Shown here one piece after another: positions 18,216 to 27,271 of a stretch of DNA of 64,000 nucleotides; the stretch's first letter is position 1, and the number at the start of each line of letters is the position of its first letter. The DNA is taken from the NCBI GenBank assembly GCA_022822135.1, contig JAJECH010000051.1:82952-146951 (forward strand), in the 5' to 3' direction. Position numbers and translations under genes: made by a program. The notes under the pieces are model-generated. The model did no database searches, was not told where the DNA came from, and saw nothing but the letters and a program-made list of their open reading frames with translations. This DNA comes from Pseudomonadales bacterium. GTDB lineage: Bacteria; Pseudomonadota; Gammaproteobacteria; Pseudomonadales; Azotimanducaceae.

Positions 18216-18992
18216 TCAAGTTGAATTTTCGTCGAGCTCGTTCAACATGCGCTTGAGTGCGAAGTGCTTATAGCTTTCGATAGTCAGTTCTTTTAAGATG
18301 TCGATGCAGTCTATCCCTTGTAGCTTCAGTTGTATCCAACCGTTGTGTCCGGTATAGCGAGGAATACTGAATCGGTTGTCCGATAGCAGGGCCGCTTGTT
18401 GTTCTTTTCCAACCCAAATCCCCGCACACGGTATGCCATCGACAACGTAAGCGGTCGCGAATGTTTTCTTACCAGCCTTGAACGAAGGTGTTCCAAACTG
18501 AGGAACTTCAGTCACTTCCGGAAGACTGAAACAAAACGATCGAACCTTCTCCAACTGGCTGTGACAAACAGGATCATTGAATGGATCGAATTCCACTGGA
18601 TCAATTTGTGTCTCGGGAGGCGGTACATCAGGAATTACGTCCTCGATGGCTGCGTTACTACGACTGGTATGCAAATACGCCTCTGCAACTTGGTATTGGA
18701 TTTCGTCCCAGGAGAGGTTCTTGTCGAGATTTACCCCTAACCAACCTCTCGGACCGAGGTAAGGTGGGACGAAGTAGCTTTCATCGTCCATCGCGACACA
18801 TTCATGTTGGATTCCATCAGACGAGTTGAGCCATAAGGCGATACGTCCGTCGCCGTGGTGGTTTACCGCATACTGAGCGAAGACCTTTCCCTTCACGCGG
18901 AAATCTGGCATGCCATGACTGTGATGCGCTTCGGCATCGCCGAACGCGAGGCATAACTCATGCACTGCTTCAGTTGGAGAGCGTTTTGACAT
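18216..18992 (-). CDS. Tandem YjbR/MmcQ-domain protein
   Basis: A 258-residue protein with two copies of the MmcQ/YjbR fold, roughly residues 8-110 and 145-250. Both halves share the pattern of a shape-and-surface motif (PDFRVKGKVFAQYAV in the first, PSFKAGKKTFATAYV in the second), a central strand and a YxGxxGW motif (YLGPRGWLGVNL, YTGHNGWIQLKL). Single-domain YjbR proteins of about 120 residues are common and resemble DNA-binding folds, but have no firm function. A duplicated form suggests an internal pseudo-dimer. It has its own ATG and probably its own promoter in the 92-bp divergent space at 18993-19084. Confidence 0.85.
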   Translation of the reverse strand: MSKRSPTEAVHELCLAFGDAEAHHSHGMPDFRVKGKVFAQYAVNHHGDGRIALWLNSSDGIQHECVAMDDESYFVPPYLGPRGWLGVNLDKNLSWDEIQYQVAEAYLHTSRSNAAIEDVIPDVPPPETQIDPVEFDPFNDPVCHSQLEKVRSFCFSLPEVTEVPQFGTPSFKAGKKTFATAYVVDGIPCAGIWVGKEQQAALLSDNRFSIPRYTGHNGWIQLKLQGIDCIDILKELTIESYKHFALKRMLNELDENST

Positions 18993-19084
18993 GTTTCAAG
19001 GTTCGGTTCGTGGTGGTAGATTACTTCGAATGTCCATTGCGAATTGTGCCCGCGCACATAATTCCGGTAACAAAGCGGTGAACT

Positions 19085-20104
19085 ATGACTCCATCACATA
19101 CCGTCTACAACGAGATAGATTGCAATCCCGAGGAGGGAAGGTGGGTTGCGGAGCGACTTATTAGTGAGCCGATCATCCATGCGGCGTTAGACCCAACCAT
19201 CGGAGTCAATATTCAAGGTCCATCTCTGATTCGAGTGCCGGATTGGGTAGATGCGCCTCTTGGTCGTTATTACCTTTATTTTGCTGACCACAAAGGACGA
19301 TTCATTCGTCTCGCCTTCGCCGACGAACTAGCCGGACCGTGGCGCGTTCATAGCACAGGTTCGTTGAGTCTTGAGGATTCACTTTTTCCGACGGAACCGA
19401 TTCAACCATCCGAACAACGTGTCGAATCGAACATAGTGGCTCCTGGTCGTTTACTTCATAGCCAGGAGTACGAAGGCTCGACACCACATATTGCGTCACC
19501 TGATGTGCATGTAAGTCACGACGAGCAGCGAATATACATGTACTACCATGGTTTACTCTCGTACTCCAATCAAAAGACACGCGTAGCGACGTCCGACGAC
19601 GGCATCAATTTCGTAGCAGAGGAACCGATTCTGTGCCGCACGTATTTACGTGTTGTGCCGTTCCAAGACACCATCTTAGGAATGGTCATGCCTGGGGTGC
19701 TGTATCAATTGAACCACTCACGAGGCCCGTTCGAAGATGGTCAACAGTTGTTCACATCCGATGCCCGACATCATGCTTTGCTTACGAATAGGAATCGCGT
19801 GTTTGTATTTTGGACAGAAGTTGGCGAAGCGCCTGAGCACATTAAAGTCAGCGTAATCGAAGACGTATGCCAAGCAGATAGAAGGAAGATCAAACACTTA
19901 GGATCGGTTCTTAAACCCGAACTTGATTGGGAAGGTGCCAGTGCTCCAAACGAACCGTCCGTAAGAAGCGTTGCTTACGGCTGCGTAAATCAACTTCGCG
20001 ATCCGTGCATCTTCGTGGAAGACGGTCGAGCCTACCTTCTCTATGCGGGAGGAGGAGAATCCGCAATTGGCATCGCCGAACTACGCTGGGTGGAGACGAC
20101 ATGA
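19085..20104 (+). CDS. Glycosidase-like beta-propeller protein
   Basis: A 339-residue protein whose repeated strands resemble the five-bladed propeller of GH43/GH117-type glycosidases (GPSLIRVPDWV, GRYYLYFADHKGR, HIASPDVHVSHDEQRIYMYYHG, LRDPCIFVEDGRAYLLYAGGG). The Asp in PDW, SPD and RDP resemble the acidic triad of such families, but I cannot confirm activity. There is no signal peptide, so it would act in the cytoplasm. Its TGA overlaps the ATG of an esterase gene (ATGA), so the two are coupled and probably act on one substrate. Confidence 0.7.
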   Translation: MTPSHTVYNEIDCNPEEGRWVAERLISEPIIHAALDPTIGVNIQGPSLIRVPDWVDAPLGRYYLYFADHKGRFIRLAFADELAGPWRVHSTGSLSLEDSLFPTEPIQPSEQRVESNIVAPGRLLHSQEYEGSTPHIASPDVHVSHDEQRIYMYYHGLLSYSNQKTRVATSDDGINFVAEEPILCRTYLRVVPFQDTILGMVMPGVLYQLNHSRGPFEDGQQLFTSDARHHALLTNRNRVFVFWTEVGEAPEHIKVSVIEDVCQADRRKIKHLGSVLKPELDWEGASAPNEPSVRSVAYGCVNQLRDPCIFVEDGRAYLLYAGGGESAIGIAELRWVETT

Positions 20105-20925
20105 CGAAAATCAATGAAACGGACGTACCGTACGCTATGAGCCATGGTTCGGAGCTACTTGCGCGCCTATACCAACCCGAGGATTCGATCGGTCATGGCA
20201 TTGTGATGGTTCACGGCGGCGCGTGGACGGCAAATGATCGAGTCACACCGAGTGTCATGTCAAAGCTACTAGCTAATCGTGGCCTCACAGTGTTTTCACT
20301 CGATTTCAGGTGCGGTCCAACATTTCAGCATCCCTCCGCATCTGCTGATATCGCGGCGGGTATTCGATACTTCCGAATTCACTCAAATGACTTCGGGATT
20401 GATCCGAACAAAATTGGATTGATCGGAAGTTCGTCAGGTGGACATTTGGTCCTATTCACGGCGCTGCAACCAAATGTCCCGATGCACCAGACGACAATGG
20501 TTCTCGACAATGAAGAGGAATTCGTTGATGCCAGCGTTACCTATGTGATTGCGCTTTGGCCTGTTTCTAACCCGTTAGCTCGTTTCGAATACGCACTCGA
20601 AGTTGGGCGACACGAATTGGTACGTGCCCATCAGGGCTATTTCGGATCCCGTGAAACCATGCACCGGGCTAGCGTGCAACGGTTGATTAGGAGTAGGGAA
20701 TACACACATCTCCCGCCGATCTTTGTCGTTCAACCTGGTGAAGACGCAAACGTGCCTGAGTACATGACGAATGACCTATTAGCCGCATTCCGAGGCGTCG
20801 GTCACGATGTCGAATATCTGCACATGCCAGGTTTACCGCATGCGTTCGCGTACGAAGCGTCTCCCGACACGGATCGATGTGAAGTATCGGTGTGGGACTT
20901 TATCCGCCCACAGCTCAAGAACTAA
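20101..20925 (+). CDS. Alpha/beta hydrolase, HSL/acetyl-esterase type
   Basis: A 274-residue hydrolase. The oxyanion motif is VMVHGGAWT near residue 36 and the nucleophile elbow GSSSGG is near residue 120. The likely acid lies in VVQPGEDANVP and the His in MPGLPHAFAYE. HGG plus GxSxGG is typical of the hormone-sensitive-lipase group. The start is ATG 20101, overlapping the TGA of the propeller gene. It runs into the convergent aldo/keto reductase, overlapping its stop by about 4 nt. The substrate may be an acyl or acetyl ester of the sugar handled by the propeller protein. Confidence 0.88.
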   Translation: MTKINETDVPYAMSHGSELLARLYQPEDSIGHGIVMVHGGAWTANDRVTPSVMSKLLANRGLTVFSLDFRCGPTFQHPSASADIAAGIRYFRIHSNDFGIDPNKIGLIGSSSGGHLVLFTALQPNVPMHQTTMVLDNEEEFVDASVTYVIALWPVSNPLARFEYALEVGRHELVRAHQGYFGSRETMHRASVQRLIRSREYTHLPPIFVVQPGEDANVPEYMTNDLLAAFRGVGHDVEYLHMPGLPHAFAYEASPDTDRCEVSVWDFIRPQLKN

Positions 20926-21932
20926 GCGTAGTGCGACGATGTCGCGGCTGCAGTGAAATTCTCCGCTAATATGTGGAAGTTCTGAATGTCAGCGTTTACA
21001 ACGTCGAATCCATTCTCTAGCACATACGCATAGCTTCGCTGGAAAGATGAAAGGTTCGCTTTCAACAGCTTTTCACTATAGTGATCGTCAAAGGCATCTC
21101 GGTTGCCACGCCCGCCAAACATTCGAGGTGCCAACATTCGGCCAACTTTCATCGCTATCAAGCCAATACCGCTGTCTCGAGCGGACTGTAATTCAGGCTG
21201 TAAGTCCTTGAGTGGCTTGCTATTTTTGACGGTTGTCTTGCTTGCCCAGTCGTACCAACCAGCCGGCGTCATTGCGAGCATAGCGAGCGAGTATTTCCCA
21301 GATTCGACTGCAGCACTCAGACATTCGCTGGCGTTTTCGTGAGTCGAGATTCCTAGATGACTTACTTTCCCCGCTGCTTTCGCTCGTTCAAATGAGTTAA
21401 AGATCTCATCGTTGTTAACGATTCGTGGATTGTTAGCGCCCATGATGTAGTACGCGTCGACGTGCTCTTGGTTTAAGTCAGCGAGGCACGTGTCGAGCTT
21501 TGATTCCCAATCAGCAGCAATTGCCTTAGATTCCTCTAGGTTGGGATTCGCATCCGCACCGACACTTACGAAGTCCTTTGTAATAAGGAAGATCTCGTCC
21601 CGGTTCGCACCAACAAAATCGGCTAGGTTTCTTTGTGCGTCTCTGTAATAAGAACTCGTACCCACATCGTATACGTTAACCCCATGGTCAAACGCGAGCT
21701 TCAAAACCCGATCTGCTCGATTTCGTGATAGAGCGGCACCGCATCCGTATACCAGACGACTTGCGTTGAATCCGGTGCGCCCAAGCGTGCGATACGTCAT
21801 CTTGGGAAACTTCGCCGCTTCAGCTGCTTCTGCCGCTTCAACCGCAGCGCTCAATTTTCCAGTTTTTAACAACACGGTTCCGCCAATACCGGCGAACGCT
21901 AGTTGTTGAAGAAAGGTTCGGCGTTGGGTCAT
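20922..21932 (-). CDS. Aldo/keto reductase with Tat-like signal
   Basis: A 336-residue protein of the aldo/keto reductase superfamily. The N-terminus MTQRRTFLQQLAFAG is a plausible Tat signal, followed by a hydrophobic stretch to about residue 30. The AKR barrel has the opening YRTLGRTGFNASRLVYGCG and DVGTSSYYRD, with a conserved catalytic Lys region (LITKDF). The C-terminus lacks the Cys-rich segment seen in the related gene at 29201-30433. Exported AKRs are common in marine heterotrophs, but their substrates are unknown. It starts 711 bp from the next rightward gene. Confidence 0.85.
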   Translation of the reverse strand: MTQRRTFLQQLAFAGIGGTVLLKTGKLSAAVEAAEAAEAAKFPKMTYRTLGRTGFNASRLVYGCGAALSRNRADRVLKLAFDHGVNVYDVGTSSYYRDAQRNLADFVGANRDEIFLITKDFVSVGADANPNLEESKAIAADWESKLDTCLADLNQEHVDAYYIMGANNPRIVNNDEIFNSFERAKAAGKVSHLGISTHENASECLSAAVESGKYSLAMLAMTPAGWYDWASKTTVKNSKPLKDLQPELQSARDSGIGLIAMKVGRMLAPRMFGGRGNRDAFDDHYSEKLLKANLSSFQRSYAYVLENGFDVVNADIQNFHILAENFTAAATSSHYA

Positions 21933-22643
21933 CGTGCTCGTGCCTAGGCGAAATAACTGCGCGATTCTACCACTTGTTATGCAGGTGTCGGACGGAATTG
22001 ATAGTCAAAAAGAAAATTCGGAAGTCAAAGCTGGACTGTCTTTTGGACTAAGTTCCTATAGTGGACGACCTATCAAACCACCTAGGAGCGAGATCAGCTC
22101 GTTAAGCGCCCAATAAACTCAGTGTCGTACATCACGCTTGATGAGAAGGCGCACGCGCTTGATTGAGATCAGCATCTCTTCAGCTAACAACCCCGACGAT
22201 AACGTACGATCAATCAGCTTCTCAGTAATACCGACGAAACGCTAGCTGTTAATAACCTACTGATCTATAACATATTTAGGAGCGGCAACGAATTGACGAA
22301 CTACGGCTGGACAAGCCTTCGAAATTGAGCTTTGTATTTCAAAGCTTTATGTTAGAAACCCGTCAGATGTTCTCTAACATCCGCATTTGCCCAGTGCTGC
22401 ATTAGGGATTGAATGGCGAATCTAGTCATCGTAACAAGTAATCAAATAGCTTTGTGATTCAGAGTGTTAGTTGAGCTTCCTAACTATTCTTTGAATTTTT
22501 GGTCTTATTTGTTAGAATCCAACCGTGATCACACGGCTCGAACCGATAACAAGCTGAATTGCTGACCGTCGAATTCGCACCTTGTGAGCATTGACAATCT
22601 TCATGGTTTGTCTATGGATGGACAAAAATAACAAGGAGGCCCC
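21933..22643. other. 711-bp upstream region of the basic protein gene, with hairpins
   Basis: No credible coding frame. A perfect AGCTTTG/CAAAGCT hairpin with a 5-nt loop lies at 22328-22346. ATGTTAGA at 22349-22356 pairs with TCTAACAT at 22373-22380. An imperfect copy of the AGCTTTGT...GTTAG segment recurs near 22449-22471. TTTGTC/GACAAA (22607-22626) forms a hairpin just before the ribosome site of the downstream gene. The region is AT-rich compared with the flanks. It may hold a long regulated leader or an unannotated small RNA. Confidence 0.4.
22491..22518 (+). promoter_or_regulatory. Candidate sigma-70 promoter of the basic protein gene
   Basis: TTGAAT (22491-22496) and TAGAAT (22513-22518) are separated by 16 bp. 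They match the -35 box at four of six bases and the -10 box at five of six. It would give a leader of about 115 nt before ATG 22644. Confidence 0.5.
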
Positions 22644-23027
22644 ATGAGCGTCTACAAACACCAACAAGGAAACTACCAAAGTTATCGCGTTGCTCGTTCG
22701 GTTGACGGAAAGCTCTGTCAAGAGTATTTCCCACGTACGCGTAAGGGATATCAAGAAGCGAAGAAACGAGACGAAGAATTAGCGCGAGACCAAGAACGCG
22801 CACAACAGTTCTTTACTGGTCCTGCACTTCGTTGGCAGAAAAAACCGAAAAAGGTTGAACGTCGATCGACGGCAGCCAAATCGAAATCCGCACTTAGAGC
22901 GAAATCGTCTTCTAAGCGAGGCGTTCGCTCAACAGCAAATGTGACGATGAAGGCGTCGCCGAAACGTGCAGCAGGTGGTAAAGCAAATACGTCTAGCCGC
23001 TCAAGCGCGCGTCGGGTGAGAGCCTAA
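22644..23027 (+). CDS. Small Lys/Arg/Ser/Ala-rich basic protein, histone-H1-like tail
   Basis: A 127-residue protein. The first 60 or so residues (MSVYKHQQGNYQSYRVARSV and following) look like a small folded module with a Tyr-rich beta start and an Arg-rich helix, similar in style to AP2-like or integrase-arm DNA-binding modules, but I do not recognise a family. The second half is a low-complexity Lys/Arg/Ser/Ala tail (SKSALRAKSSSKRGVR) like bacterial H1-like nucleoid proteins. AAGGAGG lies 4 nt before the ATG, an unusually strong ribosome site. A strong promoter and hairpin suggest high expression. I infer nucleic-acid binding; this is not proven. Confidence 0.72.
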   Translation: MSVYKHQQGNYQSYRVARSVDGKLCQEYFPRTRKGYQEAKKRDEELARDQERAQQFFTGPALRWQKKPKKVERRSTAAKSKSALRAKSSSKRGVRSTANVTMKASPKRAAGGKANTSSRSSARRVRA

Positions 23028-23043
23028 ACTCCATAACATTTTT

Positions 23044-23081
23044 GGACCTGAGCGGCGATGATCAATTTGCCGCTCAGGTCC
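23044..23081. terminator. 13-bp perfect hairpin between convergent genes
   Basis: GGACCTGAGCGGC at 23044-23056 pairs perfectly with GCCGCTCAGGTCC at 23069-23081, with a 12-nt loop. It lies 16 nt after the basic protein gene and 18 nt before the end of xth. There is no U tract in either direction, so it may be a transcription barrier for both sides or an RNA-stabilising stem. Confidence 0.65.
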
Positions 23082-23098
23082 GAAGCAAAATCTGATCA

Positions 23099-23875
23099 CT
23101 AACGTATCTGACAATCTATTCCAACGGGGCAGTGGTCACTGCCGTTTATTTCGGGCCAGATAAAGGCATCGGTTACGGTCTTCGCTGCCGATTTCGACGC
23201 AAGCACGTAGTCAATTCGCCAACCGACATTGTTTTCCTTCGCACCACCCCATTGACGCCACCACGTATAGTGACCGGGCTCGTCAGGGTGTTGCCTTCGG
23301 AACACATCGATCCAATCATTCTCAATCCAACGCGTAAATTCGTCGCGTTCTTCCGGTAGAAATCCGCTCGTGTTCTTGTTTCCCTTTGGACGGGCGAGAT
23401 CGATCTCTGTGTGAGCGGTATTGAAGTCCCCTAAAACGAAGGTGGGGCCGGTTGCTCGCAGTTTATTCAACGCGTTTTCAGCACTCTGGTAGAACGCTAG
23501 TTTGTAAGCCACTCGACTATTGTCTCGGTCGCGACCCGAACCTTTCGGAAAGTAAATGGAAGCGATCGACAGTCGGCCGAATTTCGCGACGATAAAGCGA
23601 CCTTCAACATTGAATTCGTCTTCCGGTAGATCTGAAATCACTCGCGTAGGTTTCTCACGTGAAAAAATCGCGACCCCCGCGTAGCCTTTGCGTTCCGCTG
23701 GGAAGAAGTTCGTGTGCCATCCTGGAGGATTTAGTGTGCGTTCGTCGAGCTGTTCCGGTAGCGCACGTACCTCTTGGAGACACAGAACGTCCGCGTCACA
23801 GGACTCAAGAAATTCGTGAAATCCTTTCTTGACGCATGCGCGCAATCCATTGACGTTCCAGGAAATGATCCTCAT
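23099..23875 (-). CDS. xth: Exodeoxyribonuclease III / AP endonuclease
   Basis: A 258-residue Mg-dependent base-excision-repair nuclease. Motifs in order are ISWNVNGLRA (N-terminal Asn), LCLQE (metal Glu), IASIYFPKGSGRD, LGDFNTAHTEIDLARP, and the terminal GSDHCPVGI with the catalytic His. The frame is open upstream of the start, but ATG 23875 overlaps the TGA of the MFS gene (ATGA) and fits the family length. It is transcribed after the transporter. Identification is firm; whether it is xthA- or exoA-like is not resolved. Confidence 0.95.
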   Translation of the reverse strand: MRIISWNVNGLRACVKKGFHEFLESCDADVLCLQEVRALPEQLDERTLNPPGWHTNFFPAERKGYAGVAIFSREKPTRVISDLPEDEFNVEGRFIVAKFGRLSIASIYFPKGSGRDRDNSRVAYKLAFYQSAENALNKLRATGPTFVLGDFNTAHTEIDLARPKGNKNTSGFLPEERDEFTRWIENDWIDVFRRQHPDEPGHYTWWRQWGGAKENNVGWRIDYVLASKSAAKTVTDAFIWPEINGSDHCPVGIDCQIR

Positions 23876-25182
23876 CCTTCGTTTGCCTTTGCTGTTGTGG
23901 GTCTCGTAGGTTGGTTGACTGGAGCTGGTGGTTTCGCCATAAAAAAGAACACAGAACCAATTAAAGTTAATACACCGATCCACGTGAATCCGATCCTGTA
24001 GTTTTCATATTCGTCATATAGGAATCCGACGAGCAAGGGTCCGACGGTCATTCCAATCATGGTGATCATTGAAGTAAAACCTAGGATTCGGCCAAATATC
24101 TGAGCCCCAAAATAGTCTGCACGAATAGAAACAAGGAGCGGTGCTCGTATACCCCAAGCGAATCCATGCAGTAAAGTAAACGCGACCACCATCAAAGCGT
24201 TTTCCGCGAATGCCACCACGAACATTGAGAATGCATGGGATACCAAACACCCAGTACACAGTAGTCGCTTGTCATAACGGTCTCCGAGTAATCCGCCGAG
24301 AAGCTGACCGGCCACTTGGCAAATGAACATGAGCGGCAGAAACGTACTAGCGAAAGTTAACGAATACCCGAGACTACGTGTAAGGTGGGGCAGTAGATGG
24401 ACCATGACCGCCGAAACTGTTAGTAACGCAACACCGTGACCGATTGCGAGAAACCAGAAAGAACGGGTTCGTAGTGCTTGACGGGTTGTGAAGCGAAGTG
24501 GCGTTATTGCTTGACGAAGCGCCACTGGTTCACGTACCGGAATCCCGTCGGGTTGTTCGCCAATTTCGCGTGGGGAGTGGCGCATAACAAGCGAAAGTGG
24601 CGTAGTAACGACGAGGATGAACAACCCGGAAAGAACGGCCGTCCACCGCCACCCAACCCATTGCAAAACTATCGTAAGGACTGGTACCGCGAGACCACCA
24701 AGCGAGAAGCCGAGCTGTGAGCCAGCGACCGCCTTCGATCTGTGCCTGCGGAACCAATGCACGATCGACACCATCGCTGTCGCAAATCCGCCTAAGCTAC
24801 CTCCTACGGCGATGAGAACAAAGATGGCATAGAAACTCCATACGGAATCGACCAATGCGAGGAGCATAAAACTGATTCCGAAAAGTAGATTTCCCAGAAC
24901 GAGAATGACTTTTGGACCGAACCGGTCGGTTAGCCAACCTTGAATCGGTCCGAGTAATCCGCTTTCAACACGAGTTAGCGCGAATGCCCCCGATACGATC
25001 GCAGCGCTCCAAGCGAATTCCTCTTGTAGCAACACCACGTACGCACCGTACGAGTGCATCCAGAAAAGACCGGAAGTGAATTGAATGCCGGCTGCAGAAA
25101 GAACAATCCACCAGCCATGAAAGACTTTGCCTCGAGGGCGGAATGTTTCGTTGAACCGTTCGCTAATCGCGAGCAAAAACAA
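23872..25182 (-). CDS. MFS transporter, monocarboxylate/OFA-like
   Basis: A 436-residue membrane protein with 12 predicted hydrophobic segments. The opening GWWIVLSAAGIQFTSGLFWM and the GWLTDRFGPKVILVLGN loop between segments 2 and 3 are typical of the major facilitator superfamily. The gross pattern resembles monocarboxylate/oxalate-formate type permeases. The substrate cannot be read. The start is probably TTG at 25182 or 25176; the second has AAGG at a better distance. It is coupled to xth by ATGA, an unusual partner. Confidence 0.87.
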   Translation of the reverse strand: MFLLAISERFNETFRPRGKVFHGWWIVLSAAGIQFTSGLFWMHSYGAYVVLLQEEFAWSAAIVSGAFALTRVESGLLGPIQGWLTDRFGPKVILVLGNLLFGISFMLLALVDSVWSFYAIFVLIAVGGSLGGFATAMVSIVHWFRRHRSKAVAGSQLGFSLGGLAVPVLTIVLQWVGWRWTAVLSGLFILVVTTPLSLVMRHSPREIGEQPDGIPVREPVALRQAITPLRFTTRQALRTRSFWFLAIGHGVALLTVSAVMVHLLPHLTRSLGYSLTFASTFLPLMFICQVAGQLLGGLLGDRYDKRLLCTGCLVSHAFSMFVVAFAENALMVVAFTLLHGFAWGIRAPLLVSIRADYFGAQIFGRILGFTSMITMIGMTVGPLLVGFLYDEYENYRIGFTWIGVLTLIGSVFFFMAKPPAPVNQPTRPTTAKANEG

Positions 25183-25503
25183 GCCTTAGCGGGCTCAACA
25201 TGATTAGAGCTAGTACCGGTGCGATAAAGGCGACGATTTTAGAAGCTATGTACGTGCTTTTGGCGAGGAAGCAATCAAGCGAAGAAGGCGTTTAACTTTA
25301 CGATGCTGACACTAATTTCGGATAGCGTGCGCGAAGACTTGAACGCAAGGGATACTTAGCTGAAAGAGAACACACTCAACTGTAGTCCGCTTTGAAGGAG
25401 CACGTTTTCAGGGACGAGTTTCCCTTATTGATCAGTATTCCCATACGACTAACCACCGGATTTGGACTATACTCTGTTGAAAGGTACCGATGAGAGATAC
25501 CTC
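25183..25503. other. 321-bp divergent intergenic region
   Basis: It must hold promoters for the leftward MFS-xth pair and the rightward carbonic anhydrase. A possible -10 box TATACT lies at about 25469-25474 for the latter. I see no repeat or gene. Confidence 0.4.
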
Positions 25504-26325
25504 ATGAATGGCGTTACGCGTATTAGTTTGACATACATGCTGATCTTTGTCGGCAGTGCTTGCATTGCCGCGGAAGACGATCACGGCGAACCTGCCGCAT
25601 CCCCAGCAGAGGATTCGCTCTGCGTGGATATGGGTCCTCAGACGCCTCGCGACATTAGCAGTACACATGGTTTAAACGATGAGTCGTTTCCGATAGCGCC
25701 ATCATCGGACCAGATGAATCTGTGCAACATTCATACGCACACCAATGCGGAGCATAAAGGACCTGGATTTAGCGTGTTCGTAAGCGATGCAGAAGATGGT
25801 GGGTATGCCTGCAATGAAACTCCCGAACTCAATGACGAGGAGTTAGCGCCGGCGGAAGGCGCTTACAAAGGCGTTAAACCAGGCGATACCATCGAAGTGC
25901 ATTGGGTCCACACCTCGTGCGATGCGACGCCCGGGGAGGGGCTTGGCGCGTGCGTACCAGAAGGATGCGACGCACCGCTTCTACGAGTGGAAACTCAGGT
26001 GTTTCTCGTAGTTAATGATCCAGAGGCACTCGATTTCACCGCGATGGATTACGACGGTGAAGGCGATGGTCTGCATCAAGCAAAGATGATTCCTTCGACG
26101 ACCGGCGAACCCGTGCTGTTTCGTGGTTCAACAACCGGACCGTCGTACGACCAAAGCAATTGTTCTCCCGCGCGCGTCACCTGGAGTGTGCGGCCACAAT
26201 GCGCCCGACTGGACATCAACTCATTGCATCGCTGGGCTGAGCAAGGGAACGTGTTTAACGAGACGAAGTCTCACGGAGTTCGTCAGCTTGTAACTGCGTT
26301 GGAACTGCTCGCGCCAATCCAATAG
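25504..26325 (+). CDS. Delta-class carbonic anhydrase, secreted
   Basis: A 273-residue protein with an N-terminal signal peptide (RISLTYMLIFVGSACIAAE) that would place it in the periplasm. The core has CNIHTHTNAEHKG (Cys74, His77, His79, His84) and VHWVHTSCD (His133, His136), the His-rich pattern expected of the delta-class enzyme first known from diatoms, with Cys pairs that may form disulfides. Delta-class anhydrases hydrate CO2 at a zinc site. The frame is open from a TTG at 25462, but ATG 25504 fits the signal peptide. It stands alone. Confidence 0.82.
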   Translation: MNGVTRISLTYMLIFVGSACIAAEDDHGEPAASPAEDSLCVDMGPQTPRDISSTHGLNDESFPIAPSSDQMNLCNIHTHTNAEHKGPGFSVFVSDAEDGGYACNETPELNDEELAPAEGAYKGVKPGDTIEVHWVHTSCDATPGEGLGACVPEGCDAPLLRVETQVFLVVNDPEALDFTAMDYDGEGDGLHQAKMIPSTTGEPVLFRGSTTGPSYDQSNCSPARVTWSVRPQCARLDINSLHRWAEQGNVFNETKSHGVRQLVTALELLAPIQ

Positions 26326-26428
26326 TTCCTTGAAACCGGAAGGTGTTAGGACGGCGGTGAGTTTTGACGTCCTGAGTGTTTAGCTAAAAACTCTCAGGGA
26401 GCGAATGCCCGGACGAGCAAATGTCTTG

Positions 26429-27271
26429 TCAGCGTGCTTCGACGATTTGGATCAAACCGTCGTTCAAAGAGCCGCTGCGAAAACCGCCTAGCTCAAGTGC
26501 GACGAATCGATACCCACATGCTTTGATTTGAGCTTGGATCTCATCCGCATGTTCGATCACAACATGCATCTCAGATTTATCTACTTCCAATCTCGCGACA
26601 TCGTCATGGTGACGAACACGGTATTGTCGGATACCAAATCCGTCCAAGACTGTCTCCGCGCTCTCGATCTGATTCAATATAGATTCGGTAATGTGGGATC
26701 CATACGGCACGCGGCTAGATAGACATGCTGCTTGTGGTTTGTCGGCGTTATCCATTCCTAGGTGTGCGGCTAAAACTCTAATTTCAGCTTTCGTCATACT
26801 AGCTTCACACAGAGGTGAGCGAACATCAAAGTTCTTCGCGGCAATTAATCCCGGTCGGTGGTCTCCTAGATCATCAACGTTCGTACCGTTCAGGACGATC
26901 TTGTAGTCACGCTCCTGCGCGAGTTGTTCTAGGCTCGTATACAGTGATGTCTTGCAGTGAAAACATCGATTAACCGGATTTGCGCGGTACGCACTCTTCT
27001 GCAACTCGTCAGTGATGATCACTTCGTGGCGTAGACCCCATTTTTCCGCGAGGTCTTTCGTTAGTTGCAAGTCACTTCTTTTTAGGCTTGAACTAGCTGA
27101 TGTAACCGCAAGCGCGTTATTGCCAAGTACTTGATTAGCGATATGTGCGACCAACGAGCTGTCGACACCGCCCGAAAACGCCACGATAACCCGTTCCATA
27201 TCACGAATGCTCTCGCGAATAGATTCGTGCTTCTCGGAGAGAGTAGCGGGGAGTGCGGTGGCAGTATTCAC
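26429..27271 (-). CDS. larE: LarE, ATP-dependent sacrificial sulfur transferase
   Basis: A 280-residue PP-loop enzyme of nickel-pincer cofactor synthesis. The ATP pyrophosphatase loop is SGGVDSS (33-39). Cys103 and Cys106 (NRCFHCK) and Cys183 (AACLSSRVPYG) are the sulfur-chemistry candidates; the last aligns by context with the sacrificial cysteine described in lactobacilli. GTG 27271 overlaps the TGA of larB (GTGA). It is the last gene of larCBE. Confidence 0.92.
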   Translation of the reverse strand: MNTATALPATLSEKHESIRESIRDMERVIVAFSGGVDSSLVAHIANQVLGNNALAVTSASSSLKRSDLQLTKDLAEKWGLRHEVIITDELQKSAYRANPVNRCFHCKTSLYTSLEQLAQERDYKIVLNGTNVDDLGDHRPGLIAAKNFDVRSPLCEASMTKAEIRVLAAHLGMDNADKPQAACLSSRVPYGSHITESILNQIESAETVLDGFGIRQYRVRHHDDVARLEVDKSEMHVVIEHADEIQAQIKACGYRFVALELGGFRSGSLNDGLIQIVEAR

